Below, one piece after another: positions 37,081-45,919 of a stretch of DNA of 64,000 nt; the first letter of the stretch is position 1; each line of letters begins with the position of its first letter. Both the position numbers and the translations under genes were made by a program. The DNA is taken from assembly GCA_903928055.1 (NCBI GenBank), contig CAIYPG010000118.1, forward strand, positions 1-64,000. The letters run 5' to 3'. Origin of the DNA: an uncultured beta proteobacterium. Its GTDB lineage: Bacteria; Pseudomonadota; Gammaproteobacteria; Burkholderiales; SG8-39. The notes under the pieces were generated by a model, which was given only the letters and a program-made list of their open reading frames with translations, searched no databases and was not told the DNA's origin.

Positions 37081-37902
37081 TTAGTCCTTGCGCGCCAGCC
37101 TCAGCACATAGCCGCCGGATTTCTCGTCGCGCTCAATGACGATGAGTTTCTTCTTGGCGGCTTCTTCGAGCAGGTCGGAGAAGGCGCGATAGCCGTAGTA
37201 GGACTCGTTAAAGTTCGGCCGGCGGCGCTTCAGGGCCTGCTTCACCATCGAGCCCCAGATCTTCTCGTCCTCGCCGCGCTCGGCGTGCAGCGCCTCGATG
37301 GTCTCCAGCACCAGGTCCATGGCCTCCTGCTTTTTGTCCTCGCCGGAGGCGGCTTCCTTGGATTCGCCGGCCACCACGGGCCGCGCGTCCTTGCGCTTCT
37401 TTGCAGCGCGGCGCTTGGCTTCGTCTTCGCGCGCCAGGTCATCGTAATAGATGAATTCGTCGCAATTGGCGATCAAGAGGTCGGAGGTGGAGTTCTTCAC
37501 CCCCACGCCGATCACCACCTTGTTGTTCTCGCGCAGCTTGGACACCAGCGGCGAGAAGTCCGAATCGCCGCTTATGATGACAAAGGTGTCCACATGCGCC
37601 TTGGTGTAGCAGAGGTCGAGCGCATCGACCACCATGCGGATGTCGGCGGAATTCTTGCCCGACTGGCGCACATGCGGGATTTCGATCAGCTCGAAGGAGG
37701 CGCCATGCATGTCGGCCTTGAACTCCTTGTAGCGCTCCCAGTCGCAGTAGGCCTTCTTGACGACGATGCTGCCCTTCAGCAGCAGGCGCTCGAGCACCTT
37801 GCTGATGTCGAACTTGGCGTATTTGGCGTCGCGTACGCCGAGGGCGACGTTCTCGAAGTCGCAGAACAGCGCCATGCTGCGGGTTTCCTGGGGGGCGGCC
37901 AT
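37081..37902 (-). CDS. NYN-domain ribonuclease-like protein with C-terminal OST-HTH/LOTUS domain
   Basis: 273 residues. The N-terminal NYN (PIN-like) nuclease domain (~8-155) has acidic motifs FCDFENVALG, GKNSADIRMVVDAL and IISGDSDFSPLV, giving the expected Asp cluster for metal-dependent RNA cleavage. A charged Lys/Glu linker follows (~160-195). A C-terminal OST-HTH/LOTUS-type domain shows VKQALKRRRPNFNESYYGYRAFSDLLEEA and a final strand. Likely an RNA-binding or RNA-processing factor. Confidence 0.88.
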   Translation of the reverse strand: MAAPQETRSMALFCDFENVALGVRDAKYAKFDISKVLERLLLKGSIVVKKAYCDWERYKEFKADMHGASFELIEIPHVRQSGKNSADIRMVVDALDLCYTKAHVDTFVIISGDSDFSPLVSKLRENNKVVIGVGVKNSTSDLLIANCDEFIYYDDLAREDEAKRRAAKKRKDARPVVAGESKEAASGEDKKQEAMDLVLETIEALHAERGEDEKIWGSMVKQALKRRRPNFNESYYGYRAFSDLLEEAAKKKLIVIERDEKSGGYVLRLARKD

Positions 37903-37983
37903 GGTGGTTTCCTGATGTTGCTGTGAATGCGGTTCATGCTAACAGAACCATACCCATCCCTGACGAGTCCGCCGAAAAGCGGA

Positions 37984-38020
37984 TTCCGTTCATGGTTCGA
38001 CAAGCTCACCACGAACGGAA
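37984..38020. repeat. Dispersed GTTCGTGGTGAGC-family repeat, copy A
   Basis: Reads TTCCGTTCATGGTTCGACAA then GCTCACCACGAACGGAA, so the outer TTCCGTTC and GAACGGAA form an inverted repeat. Copies at 40121 and 46509 share the core. It sits between the NYN and YaiI genes (37903-38045), which otherwise hold nothing recognisable. Confidence 0.85.
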
Positions 38021-38045
38021 CGCGTTTGTTCAAACGCAGGCCGCT

Positions 38046-38513
38046 CTAGGAACGCGAAGCAGCCGCCAGCAGCCGGTCGAGCGCGTTGGCGAAGGCCTGG
38101 CGATCGGCCATGCTGAACGGTGGCGGGCCGCCGGTCTGGACGCCGCCCGAACGCAATTCATCCATGAAGCTGCGCATCGACAGACGCTCGCGGATGTTGT
38201 CGGCGGTGTAACGCTCGCCGTGCGGCGTGATGACGAGGCCACCCTTGTCCAGCACGCTGGCTGCAAGCGGAATGTCCGCGGTCACCACCACGTCGCCGGC
38301 TTCGACGCGCGCCACGATTTCGTTGTCGGCCACGTCGAATCCATCGGGCACCTGCAGGGCATGTATCCACGGCGAGGGCGGCGTGCGCAGCATCTGGTTC
38401 GCGACCAGCGTGGTGCGGATCTGCAGGCGATCGGCGGCACGGAACAGGATTTCCTTGATCACGCCGGGGCAGGCGTCGGCATCGACCCAGATGTTCACCT
38501 CAGAAATCCTCAT
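38046..38513 (-). CDS. YaiI/YqxD-family protein (DUF188, PIN-like)
   Basis: 155 residues from ATG 38513. Family hallmarks are [16 protein letters not shown] at the N-terminus, [20 protein letters not shown] in the middle and [18 protein letters not shown]. The conserved Asp residues suggest a PIN-like metal-binding site, but no activity is established. Its start overlaps the last 14 bp of the upstream amidohydrolase gene, so the two are translationally coupled. Confidence 0.92.
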   Translation of the reverse strand: MRISEVNIWVDADACPGVIKEILFRAADRLQIRTTLVANQMLRTPPSPWIHALQVPDGFDVADNEIVARVEAGDVVVTADIPLAASVLDKGGLVITPHGERYTADNIRERLSMRSFMDELRSGGVQTGGPPPFSMADRQAFANALDRLLAAASRS

Positions 38514-39603
38514 TGAACAAAAGCTTCCAGGCCGCCTTGTAGGCCACGATCTCGCGGGCCTCCGGCGGCAGCGCATCGAGGAAGCGGCGCAGTGTCGCGG
38601 TCCACTCGGACAGGCGGTCCATGCGGTCACCGCCGATGTCGAGCGCGGCAACGAAGCGCCACGGGTGGTCCCTGATCAGTTGCGCCCATTCGGCCTGGAT
38701 GCCGCCGTGTTCACGATCCCAGATGCGGGCGTGGTATTCGCCGCGCGGCCCGTAGGTGCTGTCCGGGCCGCCAAAGGCGGTGTCGAAATACAGGTTGGGA
38801 TAGGTCTCGATCAGCCGGCGCACATACGCTGCGTTGTAACGGGTGGCCTTTGCCTGGAAGCGGATCTGCGCGACATGGCACCAGATCACCTTCACGTCGG
38901 GATACTGCCTGAGCATGCCTTCCAGCGGATCAAGCAGCGCGTCTTCGATCTCGTAATGGATTTCGAAAGGGCGTCCGGTTTTGCGGGCTGCCTGGAACAG
39001 CCGGTGGCCCACAGCGCCATCGATGGGCACATCCACGTCACGGTCCTGGCCACTGCGGCGCAATTCGCGCGGCGAGGGATAGTGCCGGATCTCGAACTCG
39101 CCCATGATCGGATGGCCCTCCTGCAGCAGGCGGGTCTCGTTGTCTTCGAGCATGGCCTGTGGCGTATCCAGCCACGCCGCCTGCTCGCCGGCCTGTCCGG
39201 CGGGAATGTATCGCGAGGGATCGATGGCGATGAGGCGGCGCGTGGATTCGGACCATTTGCCCTGCGCCTGTGCGGAAAAAACCGTGAGCGCGACACCCTG
39301 CTCGTCCATGTCCTGCGAATAGCGGGCGGGGTCGAATCGTCCTGCGGGGAAGCTCGATTCAATATCCAGGATGGGCAGCCTCCCCGATGCAGCCACGGCC
39401 CGTATGCGCTGGCGCCAGCCGGCCTTCAGTGTCTCCAGGTCAAAGGGCACCGCTGCCAATGAGCCGTCGCGCAGGCTGGACGCTGCAGGCAGGGGCGCGA
39501 AGCCGGCGTTTTTTTCTGCAGGGAATGCCGCCACGGCAAACAAGGCCGAACACAGCAGCGCGATGCTGCGCAAGGACAAGCGTGGAAGGAGAGCCAACGT
39601 CAC
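38500..39603 (-). CDS. Amidohydrolase-like exported protein
   Basis: 367 residues from GTG 39603, which has ggggtgg upstream and begins a good signal peptide ([27 protein letters not shown]). The TIM-barrel amidohydrolase-2-like features are [13 protein letters not shown] (where others have HxH), [32 protein letters not shown] and [14 protein letters not shown]. The typical N-terminal HxH is not present, so activity may differ from classical members. Its start overlaps an out-of-frame extension of the glutathione peroxidase gene. Confidence 0.75.
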   Translation of the reverse strand: MTLALLPRLSLRSIALLCSALFAVAAFPAEKNAGFAPLPAASSLRDGSLAAVPFDLETLKAGWRQRIRAVAASGRLPILDIESSFPAGRFDPARYSQDMDEQGVALTVFSAQAQGKWSESTRRLIAIDPSRYIPAGQAGEQAAWLDTPQAMLEDNETRLLQEGHPIMGEFEIRHYPSPRELRRSGQDRDVDVPIDGAVGHRLFQAARKTGRPFEIHYEIEDALLDPLEGMLRQYPDVKVIWCHVAQIRFQAKATRYNAAYVRRLIETYPNLYFDTAFGGPDSTYGPRGEYHARIWDREHGGIQAEWAQLIRDHPWRFVAALDIGGDRMDRLSEWTATLRRFLDALPPEAREIVAYKAAWKLLFNEDF

Positions 39604-40087
39604 GCCACCCCGGCAAGGCCTCAAGGTCTGCCGCGACGTCCTCGGGCCGCGCCTTGGGTTCATGGCGCCGGATCAGCCGGCCATCGCGGCCGACCGGGAA
39701 TTTTGCAAAATTCCATTCGATGTCCTCGGAGCCCGATGCGCCGCCGGCTTCCTTTTTCAGCCACTGATAGAGCGGATGTGCGCCTGCACCGTTGACTTCA
39801 ATTTTTTCGAACATCGGAAACGTGACGCCGTAGTTCTTTTCACAGAACTCGCCGATCTGCTCCGCGCTGCCGGGTTCCTGCGCGCCGAACTGGTTGCACG
39901 GGAATCCGAGCACGACAAGACCCTTGCCGCTGAAGTTGCGGTGCAGTGTCTCAAGGCCGGCGTACTGCGGCGTGAGTCCGCAACGGCTGGCGGTGTTCAC
40001 CACCAGCACCACCTTGCCCTTGTAGACGGACAAATCCGTTTTCCTGCCGGCCAGCGTGTTGGCGGAGAACTCATGCAGCGTGGTCAT
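39440..40087 (-). CDS. Glutathione peroxidase, 3' end probably frameshifted
   Basis: 215 residues as read from ATG 40087. The first ~160 are a typical non-selenium glutathione or thioredoxin peroxidase: LVVNTASRCGLTPQYAGLE with peroxidatic Cys, LGFPCNQFGAQEPG, and WNFAKFPVGRDGRL. Family members normally stop soon after DVAADLEAL, but this frame continues ~50 residues through the amidohydrolase signal-peptide region. Shifting frame near 39620-39632 gives a TGA that overlaps the amidohydrolase GTG (GTGA), the expected gene junction. I therefore infer a one-base indel at the 3' end; true coding probably ends near 39602. Confidence 0.85.
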   Translation of the reverse strand: MTTLHEFSANTLAGRKTDLSVYKGKVVLVVNTASRCGLTPQYAGLETLHRNFSGKGLVVLGFPCNQFGAQEPGSAEQIGEFCEKNYGVTFPMFEKIEVNGAGAHPLYQWLKKEAGGASGSEDIEWNFAKFPVGRDGRLIRRHEPKARPEDVAADLEALPGWRDVGSPSTLVLAQHRAAVFGLVCRGGIPCRKKRRLRAPACSVQPARRLIGSGAL

Positions 40088-40120
40088 GCGATGTTTCCTT
40101 TCCTGCAACGAACGGCCGGG

Positions 40121-40170
40121 GATTGATTCCGTTCGTGGTGAGCCTGTCGAACCCTGAGCGGAATCAATTC
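40121..40170. repeat. Dispersed GTTCGTGGTGAGC-family repeat, copy B
   Basis: GATTGATTCCGTTCGTGGTG followed by AGCCTGTCGAACC and GAGCGGAATCAATTC. The ends ATTGATTCCG and CGGAATCAAT are a perfect 10-bp inverted pair. It lies between the glutathione peroxidase and chorismate mutase genes and is the only recognisable content of 40088-40182. Confidence 0.85.
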
Positions 40171-40182
40171 CTTCAAATCCTC

Positions 40183-40497
40183 CTAGGCCTTGCGGCTCAG
40201 GGTGTGATGTTCGCTCACTTCCAGTTCGGTCATGGCATCGATGATGGCACGGTAGATCTTTTCCATGGCCGCCGGGCTGGCGCCGGCATCACGCGCCTGT
40301 GCGGTGACAAAACCGATGATCTGCTCGACGCGCGCCGGGACCACGACGGCCTCGGCGGACTTCTTGAATCGCGCCGCCTGCCGGACATAGCCCTCGCGCT
40401 CGGCCAGCAGCGGCACGATCAGCTTGTCGAGGCGATCGATGTTGATGCGCACTTCATTCAATGACTCGCAGGGCTTCAGGGGTTTGGCAGGTTGCAT
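40183..40497 (-). CDS. Chorismate mutase, AroQ class
   Basis: 104 residues, all-helical AroQ fold. The N-terminal helix LNEVRINIDRLDKLIVPLLAE holds the catalytic Arg/Asp pattern. RQAARFKKSAEAVVVPARVEQII supplies the Lys and Arg that bind chorismate. It converts chorismate to prephenate; a stand-alone monofunctional form. It lies in a minus-strand run upstream of the glutathione peroxidase. Confidence 0.88.
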   Translation of the reverse strand: MQPAKPLKPCESLNEVRINIDRLDKLIVPLLAEREGYVRQAARFKKSAEAVVVPARVEQIIGFVTAQARDAGASPAAMEKIYRAIIDAMTELEVSEHHTLSRKA

Positions 40498-40567
40498 GGC
40501 AAAAACTCGGAGGTTGGAGATTGAAATGTTTTATATCACGGTTGCAGGCGCACGCCGGACACGGTGC

Positions 40568-41053
40568 TCAGCGCGCAACATGCCGGACGGTGGTCACGGC
40601 GATGAAAATCTCGCGCATGAACATCAGCAGGCTGCCGATCAGCGCCATCATCGCGCCGATGAACAGCACGCCCAGCATCTTGGACAGGTTCATGGCGAGG
40701 AAGGCATCGATGAAGGCCACCGCGATCAGCATGCAGATGCAGAGGGCACACAGCACCGCCAGCACGATGGCGGCATAGATCAGCTTGACGCGCCGCTCGA
40801 TGATCTGCAGTTCAGCCTCGATCGCCGCACGCTCCACTGCCCGGGCCTCGGCAAGGATGTCGGGAAAGAGCTTTTCCAGGACACGTGCCCGATCCACGGC
40901 GCGCCCCAGGCGGTTCGTCAGCACGGCGAGCAGCGTGCCCACCGCGGTGAGCAGGAACACCGGCGCGACGGCGAGCTGGATGACATGCGTGATGTCGTCC
41001 ACGCGGTTCAGTGTCAGCAGGTGATCGGGCAGCGTTGGCGCGGGAATGGCCAT
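40568..41053 (-). CDS. DUF2721 membrane protein
   Basis: 161 residues with three hydrophobic segments (~25-45, 90-115, 128-150). The DUF2721 signature includes ITHVIQLAVAPVFLLTAVGTLLAVLTNRLGRAVDRAR and IERRVKLIYAAIVLAVLCALCIC. The family is widespread and uncharacterised. It starts 3 bp downstream of the MOSC gene on the same strand, so the two are probably co-translated. Confidence 0.85.
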   Translation of the reverse strand: MAIPAPTLPDHLLTLNRVDDITHVIQLAVAPVFLLTAVGTLLAVLTNRLGRAVDRARVLEKLFPDILAEARAVERAAIEAELQIIERRVKLIYAAIVLAVLCALCICMLIAVAFIDAFLAMNLSKMLGVLFIGAMMALIGSLLMFMREIFIAVTTVRHVAR

Positions 41054-41056
41054 GGA

Positions 41057-41581
41057 TTACAGCGCGAGGCTGCCTTGTGGATCGGGGATTGCTGGCATTG
41101 CAGTATCCGGCACCCATTCCAGCATCGCACCTGCGGCGATGCTGCCGCCGGTGATGACCTCGGCAAACGCGCCGCCACCCCAGTCTGCATACATGGCCGC
41201 AGTCAGGCCGGGCAGCGCTTCATCCATGCGTTCGCAGGGCTTGGTTTCCCCGAGGATGCGCAGGCAGCAATCGCCGGTGGCCGACCGGATCGCCAGCACC
41301 CGGCCGCGCGTGCGCACCAGGCCAGGCTCGCCCTGAACGCGCAGGCCGCTCACCACCAGGTTCGCGCGGCGCGCGGACGCGGGCAATGCGCCTCCGAGTT
41401 TTTGCATCAGCGCATCCCAGACCTCGCGCTCGATCAGCGTGACCTGGCGTTTGCCGCCCTGGTTGGCATTGCCGGCAATGCCGCGCGCGACCACGAGCTC
41501 AGCGGTGGCTGCAGCATCCATCACGCCGCGATGCGCGCGCTTGATCCAGATCTGCTCAAGCCTTGGCAGGGAATTGACCAT
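41057..41581 (-). CDS. MOSC-domain protein
   Basis: 174 residues. The MOSC fold shows ARGIAGNANQGGKRQVTLIERE, ARRANLVVSGL and the C-terminal LGETKPCERMDEALPGL containing the conserved Cys thought to bind molybdenum-cofactor sulfur. MOSC proteins act in sulfur transfer to the molybdenum cofactor or in N-hydroxylated compound reduction. It heads a two-gene run with DUF2721. Confidence 0.88.
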   Translation of the reverse strand: MVNSLPRLEQIWIKRAHRGVMDAAATAELVVARGIAGNANQGGKRQVTLIEREVWDALMQKLGGALPASARRANLVVSGLRVQGEPGLVRTRGRVLAIRSATGDCCLRILGETKPCERMDEALPGLTAAMYADWGGGAFAEVITGGSIAAGAMLEWVPDTAMPAIPDPQGSLAL

Positions 41582-41662
41582 GATTACAATTTTTTCCTTG
41601 ATGCGCTTGAATCAGTGGCCTGTTTCAGAATTCGATAATAAAGAACCCGGGTGTTTTAAGCC

Positions 41663-41732
41663 CCACGCGATGAAGCGCCAATTCGCTTCCATCGCGTGGA
41701 TGTAATCCGGCACCGAAGGTGCCCGGAATTAC
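41663..41732. terminator. Double hairpin downstream of pilU
   Basis: There are two adjacent hairpins. At 41663-41699 CCACGCGATGAAGCG pairs with CGCTTC-CATCGCGTGG around CCAATT with a one-base bulge. At 41702-41732 GTAATCCGGCACC pairs with GGTGCCCGGAATTAC around GAA and includes the pilU stop. There is no clear T-tract, so I call it a probable transcription or RNA-end structure. The rest of 41582-41728 is AT-rich without a gene. Confidence 0.5.
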
Positions 41733-42865
41733 ACGATGTTGAGGTGATCGATGCCCGCAGTGATGTCCTTGTTCTTGGACTCCTTGGAATGCAGCTTGAT
41801 CATCAGTCGCAGGTCGTTCACCGAGTCGGCGTTGCGCAGCGCGTCTTCGTAACCGATGCGCCCTTCCTCATACAGGTCGAACAGCGCCTGGTCAAAGGTC
41901 TGCATGCCCAGTTCGCGCGACTTCTTCATGATTTCCTTGATCTCGTGCACGTCGCCCTTGAAGATCAGGTCGGCGATCAGCGGCGAGTTCAGCATGATTT
42001 CCACCGCGGCGGCGCGGCCCTTGCCCTCCTTCAGCGGAATCAGCCGCTGGGCGACCAGCGCGCGCAGGTTCAGCGACAGGTCCATCAGCAACTGGGCGCG
42101 GCGCTCTTCCGGGAAGAAGTTGATGATCCGGTCCAGCGCCTGGTTGGCGCTGTTGGCGTGCAGCGTGCCGAGCGCCAGGTGGCCGGTTTCGGCGAAGGCC
42201 ACGGCGTGTTCCATCGTTTCCTTGGAACGGATTTCGCCGATCAGGATCACATCGGGCGCCTGGCGCAGTGTGTTGTGCAGGGCGTTTTCCCAGGAGTCGG
42301 TGTCCACGCCCACTTCACGCTGCGTGATCAGGCTCTTGATGTGCGGGTGGGTGTATTCGATCGGATCCTCGATCGTGATGATGTGGCCGTAGTGGTTTTC
42401 GTTGCGGTAGCCGATCATGGCCGCGAGCGTGGTCGATTTTCCCGAGCCTGTGCCACCCACCATGATGACCAGGCCGCGCTTGGTCATGATCACGTCCTTC
42501 AGAACCGGCGGAATCCTGAGCTCGTCGAATTTCGGGATGCTGGTGGTGATCACGCGCAGCACCAGTCCGACATTGCCCTGCTGCACGAATGCGTTGACGC
42601 GGAAGCGCCCGATGCCGCCCGGCGCAATCGCGAAGTTGCACTCCTTGGTGGCTTCAAACGAAGCGGCCTGCTTGTCGTTCATGATGGAGCGCGACAAGTC
42701 GGCGGTGTGTTGCGCGGTGAGCGGCTGGTTCGACACCGGCGTCATCTTGCCGTCGATCTTCATGGCCGGCGGGAAGCCCACGGTGATGAACAGGTCCGAC
42801 CCCTTTTTCGAGATCAGCAGCCGCAGCAGGTCGTACATGAATTTTGTTGCCTGTTCGCGTTCCAT
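41729..42865 (-). CDS. pilU: Type IV pilus twitching motility ATPase PilU
   Basis: 378 residues from ATG 42865 (EREQATKFMYDLLRLL); upstream in-frame codons overlap pilT. PilT-family ATPase motifs are Walker A GGTGSGKSTTLAAM, Asp box IEDPIEYTHPH, Walker B PDVILIGEIRSKETM and His box AETGHLALGTLHANSANQALDRI. The C-terminus is longer than PilT and lacks the AIRNLIRE motif, which identifies PilU. It is the accessory retraction motor acting with PilT. It follows pilT by 49 bp. Confidence 0.95.
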   Translation of the reverse strand: MEREQATKFMYDLLRLLISKKGSDLFITVGFPPAMKIDGKMTPVSNQPLTAQHTADLSRSIMNDKQAASFEATKECNFAIAPGGIGRFRVNAFVQQGNVGLVLRVITTSIPKFDELRIPPVLKDVIMTKRGLVIMVGGTGSGKSTTLAAMIGYRNENHYGHIITIEDPIEYTHPHIKSLITQREVGVDTDSWENALHNTLRQAPDVILIGEIRSKETMEHAVAFAETGHLALGTLHANSANQALDRIINFFPEERRAQLLMDLSLNLRALVAQRLIPLKEGKGRAAAVEIMLNSPLIADLIFKGDVHEIKEIMKKSRELGMQTFDQALFDLYEEGRIGYEDALRNADSVNDLRLMIKLHSKESKNKDITAGIDHLNIV

Positions 42866-42914
42866 CGTATGCCTCGTATTCTGAAAAGTGGCGGTTCTGC
42901 CGGTCCGGCAAGTG

Positions 42915-43955
42915 CTACTTGAAGTTGTCCTTGTTCGCTGCCTTGGAGCGTGCCTCGTCCATCGACACCACATTGCGCTGCACCAGCGCCTGCAGGTTCT
43001 GGTCCAGGGTCTGCATGCCGAACTGCTGGCCGGTCTGGATCGCCGAGTACATCTGTGCGATCTTGTTTTCGCGGATCAGGTTGTTGATGGCCGGCGTGCC
43101 GATCATGATTTCATGCGCTGCGACGCGACCGTTGCCGTCCTTGGTCCTGAGCAGCGTCTGCGCAATGATGGCTTTCAGCGACGTCGAGATCATGGCGCGG
43201 ATCATGTCCTTTTCCGCCGCCGGGAACACGTCGACGATACGGTCGATGGTCTTTGCGGCGGACGAGGTATGCAGCGTGCCGAACACCAGGTGGCCGGTTT
43301 CCGCGCCGGACAGCGCCAGGCGGATGGTTTCCAGGTCGCGCATTTCGCCGACCAGAATCACATCCGGGTCTTCGCGCAGCGCGGAACGCAGCGCGTTGTT
43401 GAACGACAGCGTGTGCGGGCCGACCTCGCGCTGGTTGATCAGGCACTTCTTGGACTCATGCACGAATTCGATCGGGTCCTCGATCGTGAGGATGTGGCCT
43501 TCCTCGGTTTCATTCTTGTGGTTCACCATGGCTGCGAGGGTCGTGGATTTGCCCGAGCCCGTCGGGCCGGTCACCAGCACCACGCCGCGCGGCTGGTCGG
43601 CGATCTGCTCGAAAATCTTTGGCGCCTTCAAATCCTCCAGCGAGAGGATCTTGGAGGGAATGGTCCGCATCACCGCGGCCGCGCCGCGGTTCTGCACGAA
43701 GGCATTGACCCGGAAACGCGCCAGGCCGGGAATCGCAAACGAGAAGTCGCACTCGAGGTTCTCTTCGTAGAACTTGCGCTGACCGTCGTTCATGATGTCG
43801 TAGATCATCCCGTGCACGTCCTTGTGGTCCATGGGCGGCAGGTTGATGCGCTTGATGTTGCCGTGCACCCGGATCATGGGCGGCACGCCTGCGGACAAAT
43901 GCAGGTCAGAGGCTTTGTTCTTGACGACGAAGGCCAGAAGTTCGGAGATATCCAT
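42915..43955 (-). CDS. pilT: Type IV pilus retraction ATPase PilT
   Basis: 346 residues. Motifs: DISELLAFVVKNKASDLHLSAG at the N-terminus, Walker A TGPTGSGKSTTLAAMVNH, TIEDPIEFVHESKK, Walker B DPDVILVGEMRDLETIRLA, His box AETGHLVFGTLHTSSAAKTIDRI and an AIRNLIRE-like TPAINNLIRENKI. It depolymerises pili for twitching and DNA uptake. It is upstream of pilU and divergent from yggS. Confidence 0.97.
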   Translation of the reverse strand: MDISELLAFVVKNKASDLHLSAGVPPMIRVHGNIKRINLPPMDHKDVHGMIYDIMNDGQRKFYEENLECDFSFAIPGLARFRVNAFVQNRGAAAVMRTIPSKILSLEDLKAPKIFEQIADQPRGVVLVTGPTGSGKSTTLAAMVNHKNETEEGHILTIEDPIEFVHESKKCLINQREVGPHTLSFNNALRSALREDPDVILVGEMRDLETIRLALSGAETGHLVFGTLHTSSAAKTIDRIVDVFPAAEKDMIRAMISTSLKAIIAQTLLRTKDGNGRVAAHEIMIGTPAINNLIRENKIAQMYSAIQTGQQFGMQTLDQNLQALVQRNVVSMDEARSKAANKDNFK

Positions 43956-44009
43956 ATATAATCGTTGCGCTTCCCTGAAGATTGGCCACAGCGTGCCGAT
44001 TGCCCGCTG

Positions 44010-44086
44010 CCCGGTACCGGACCCCGTACCGGGTTCCGCGTTGAATTCTTGAATGCCCTGACTCTAACGCCTGCCTGACTTTAACG
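44010..44086. promoter_or_regulatory. Inverted and direct repeats in the pilT-yggS intergenic region
   Basis: CCCGGTAC (44010-44017) and GTACCGGG (44026-44033) form an 8-bp inverted repeat with an 8-bp spacer. Then CTGACTCTAACG (44058-44069) and CTGACTTTAACG (44075-44086) are direct repeats one mismatch apart and 17 bp in phase. Both lie between the divergent pilT and yggS starts and could be operators; no known factor is recognised. Confidence 0.3.
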
Positions 44087-44104
44087 TCTTGTTATGTCTT
44101 GATT

Positions 44105-44809
44105 ATGGCAACAATCCCGACCACCTTGCAAGCAAGGCTTTCAGCGGTTCGTGAACGCATCACGGACGCATGCGCGGCTGTTCGCAGGCCGGTGGAATCG
44201 GTGTGCCTGGTCGCGGTCTCCAAGACCTTTCCGGCCGCCTCGGTACGCGAGGCCGCGGCGGCCGGACAGCGCGATTTCGGCGAGAACTACCTGCAGGAAG
44301 CGCTGGACAAGCTCGATCAAACTGCCGATCTGCCATTGATATGGCATTTCATAGGGCCGATCCAGAGTAACAAGACCCGCCCGATCGCCGAACGCTTCGA
44401 CTGGGCGCACACCGTGGACCGCGAGAAAATCGCGCGCCGCCTGTCTGAGCAGCGTCCGGAAGCGCGGGCGCCGCTCAATGTGTGTATCGAGGTCAATGTC
44501 AGTGGCGAGGCCACCAAAAGCGGTGTGGCCCCCGCAGATGTTCCTGCACTCGCACGGATCGTCGCCGCGCTGCCGCGCCTGAAGCTGCGCGGCCTGATGG
44601 CGATTCCGGAACCGACCGAAGACATGGATGTGCAACGCCGGCGCTTCGCCACGCTGCGCGAACTCAAGGCCGCACTGGAACACGACGGGCTTGCGCTCGA
44701 CACATTGTCCATGGGCATGTCCGCCGACCTCGAAGCGGCCATTGCCGAAGGCGCTACCATGGTGCGGGTGGGCACGGCGATTTTTGGAGAACGACACAAT
44801 GCAAACTAG
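44105..44809 (+). CDS. yggS: PLP homeostasis protein YggS (PLPBP)
   Basis: 234 residues from ATG 44105. The alanine-racemase-like TIM barrel has LVAVSKTFPAASVREAAAAG (PLP-binding Lys in SKT), DFGENYLQEALDK, WHFIGPIQSNKTR, GLMAIPEPTED and the C-terminal LSMGMSADLEAAIAEGATMVRVGTAIFG. It binds PLP and buffers vitamin B6 and amino-acid pools. It heads the yggS-proC-yggT-yggU run that commonly follows pilT. Confidence 0.95.
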   Translation: MATIPTTLQARLSAVRERITDACAAVRRPVESVCLVAVSKTFPAASVREAAAAGQRDFGENYLQEALDKLDQTADLPLIWHFIGPIQSNKTRPIAERFDWAHTVDREKIARRLSEQRPEARAPLNVCIEVNVSGEATKSGVAPADVPALARIVAALPRLKLRGLMAIPEPTEDMDVQRRRFATLRELKAALEHDGLALDTLSMGMSADLEAAIAEGATMVRVGTAIFGERHNAN

Positions 44810-44813
44810 CACC

Positions 44814-44894
44814 GTCATTCCCGCGAAGGCGGGAATCCAGCTGTGTTGACAATAAATGAAGAAACGACTGGATCCCCGCCTTCGCGGGGATGAC
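44814..44894. repeat. Dispersed palindromic repeat, copy 3
   Basis: Inverted arms at 44814-44840 and 44868-44894 have the same sequence family as copies 1 and 2, but the right arm has diverged (CCCCG for TCCCG) and the spacer is 27 bp of unrelated sequence. It starts 5 bp after the yggS stop and precedes proC. Confidence 0.88.
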
Positions 44895-44939
44895 ATTGGC
44901 TAAGAACTAGGGACCAAGAATCTTGAAATTGGGATTTCC

Positions 44940-45755
44940 ATGAAAATCACATTCATCGGCGGCGGCAACATGGCGCAGGCCATCATCGGCGGGCTGCGCC
45001 GCGGTGGCTTTGACGCGAAGGACATCAAGGTCGCCGACCCGATGGCCGAGACACGCGCAAAACTCGCTCGAGAATTCGACGTCGCCGCCGTGGTCACCGC
45101 GCCCGACACCGCACCGTTCGGTGACCTCATCGTCATGGCAGTCAAGCCGCAGCAGATGCGCGAAGCGGCGCTGTCCCTCGTGCCCGGCCTCGGGCCGGAG
45201 CAGGTCGTGCTGACGATTGCCGCCGGCATACGCCTCACCGACCTGTCACGCTGGCTGGGCGGCCACGCGAAGCTGATCCGCTGCATGCCGAACACGCCGG
45301 CACTGATCGGCGCGGGAATCACCGCGGCCTATGCCACCTCCGCCGTCAGCGCCATCGAAACAGGCAATGCCGAACAGGTGCTGGCCACCATGGGCAAACT
45401 CATCTGGGTGAAATCGGAACAGTTGCTCGACCCGGTGACCGCGGTGTCCGGCAGCGGCCCGGCCTACGTGTTCTATTTCATCGAAGCGCTGGAACAGGCG
45501 GGCGTCGAACTCGGCCTCGACGCGGCGGCAGCGCGCACGCTTGCCCTGGAAACCTTCCTCGGTGCAGCGAAACTCGCCGCCGGCTCGACGGATGACCCGG
45601 CCACGCTGCGCGCCAAGGTCACCTCCAAGGGTGGCACCACCGAAGCAGCGCTCGCCTCGCTGGAAGCGGGGCAGGTGAAGGCCGCCATCGCCAAGGCGGT
45701 GCGCGCCGCCAATGCGCGCGCCGGCGAACTGGGCGACATGTTAGGAAAAGATTAA
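44940..45755 (+). CDS. proC: Pyrroline-5-carboxylate reductase
   Basis: 271 residues. NADPH-binding Rossmann motif ITFIGGGNMAQAIIGGLRR; middle VMAVKPQQMREAA and RCMPNTPALIGAGITA; C-terminal signature VTAVSGSGPAYVFYFIEALEQAGVELG and KVTSKGGTTEAALASLE. It catalyses the last step of proline synthesis. It lies between the palindromic repeat after yggS and the YggT gene. Confidence 0.97.
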   Translation: MKITFIGGGNMAQAIIGGLRRGGFDAKDIKVADPMAETRAKLAREFDVAAVVTAPDTAPFGDLIVMAVKPQQMREAALSLVPGLGPEQVVLTIAAGIRLTDLSRWLGGHAKLIRCMPNTPALIGAGITAAYATSAVSAIETGNAEQVLATMGKLIWVKSEQLLDPVTAVSGSGPAYVFYFIEALEQAGVELGLDAAAARTLALETFLGAAKLAAGSTDDPATLRAKVTSKGGTTEAALASLEAGQVKAAIAKAVRAANARAGELGDMLGKD

Positions 45756-45919
45756 GTGTCCTGTTCCGCAAACGAACTCCACATGAAATCGCGCCTTTTG
45801 CCGCCATGCGTCGTTACTCAACCTTGCCGTAGTCCCCGCTATGGCGCGGTCTCGCGCCTAGCCTGGCGGCGAAAATCATCGATTTCATTTTATGAAGCCA
45901 TTTACGGAACAGGACACTG

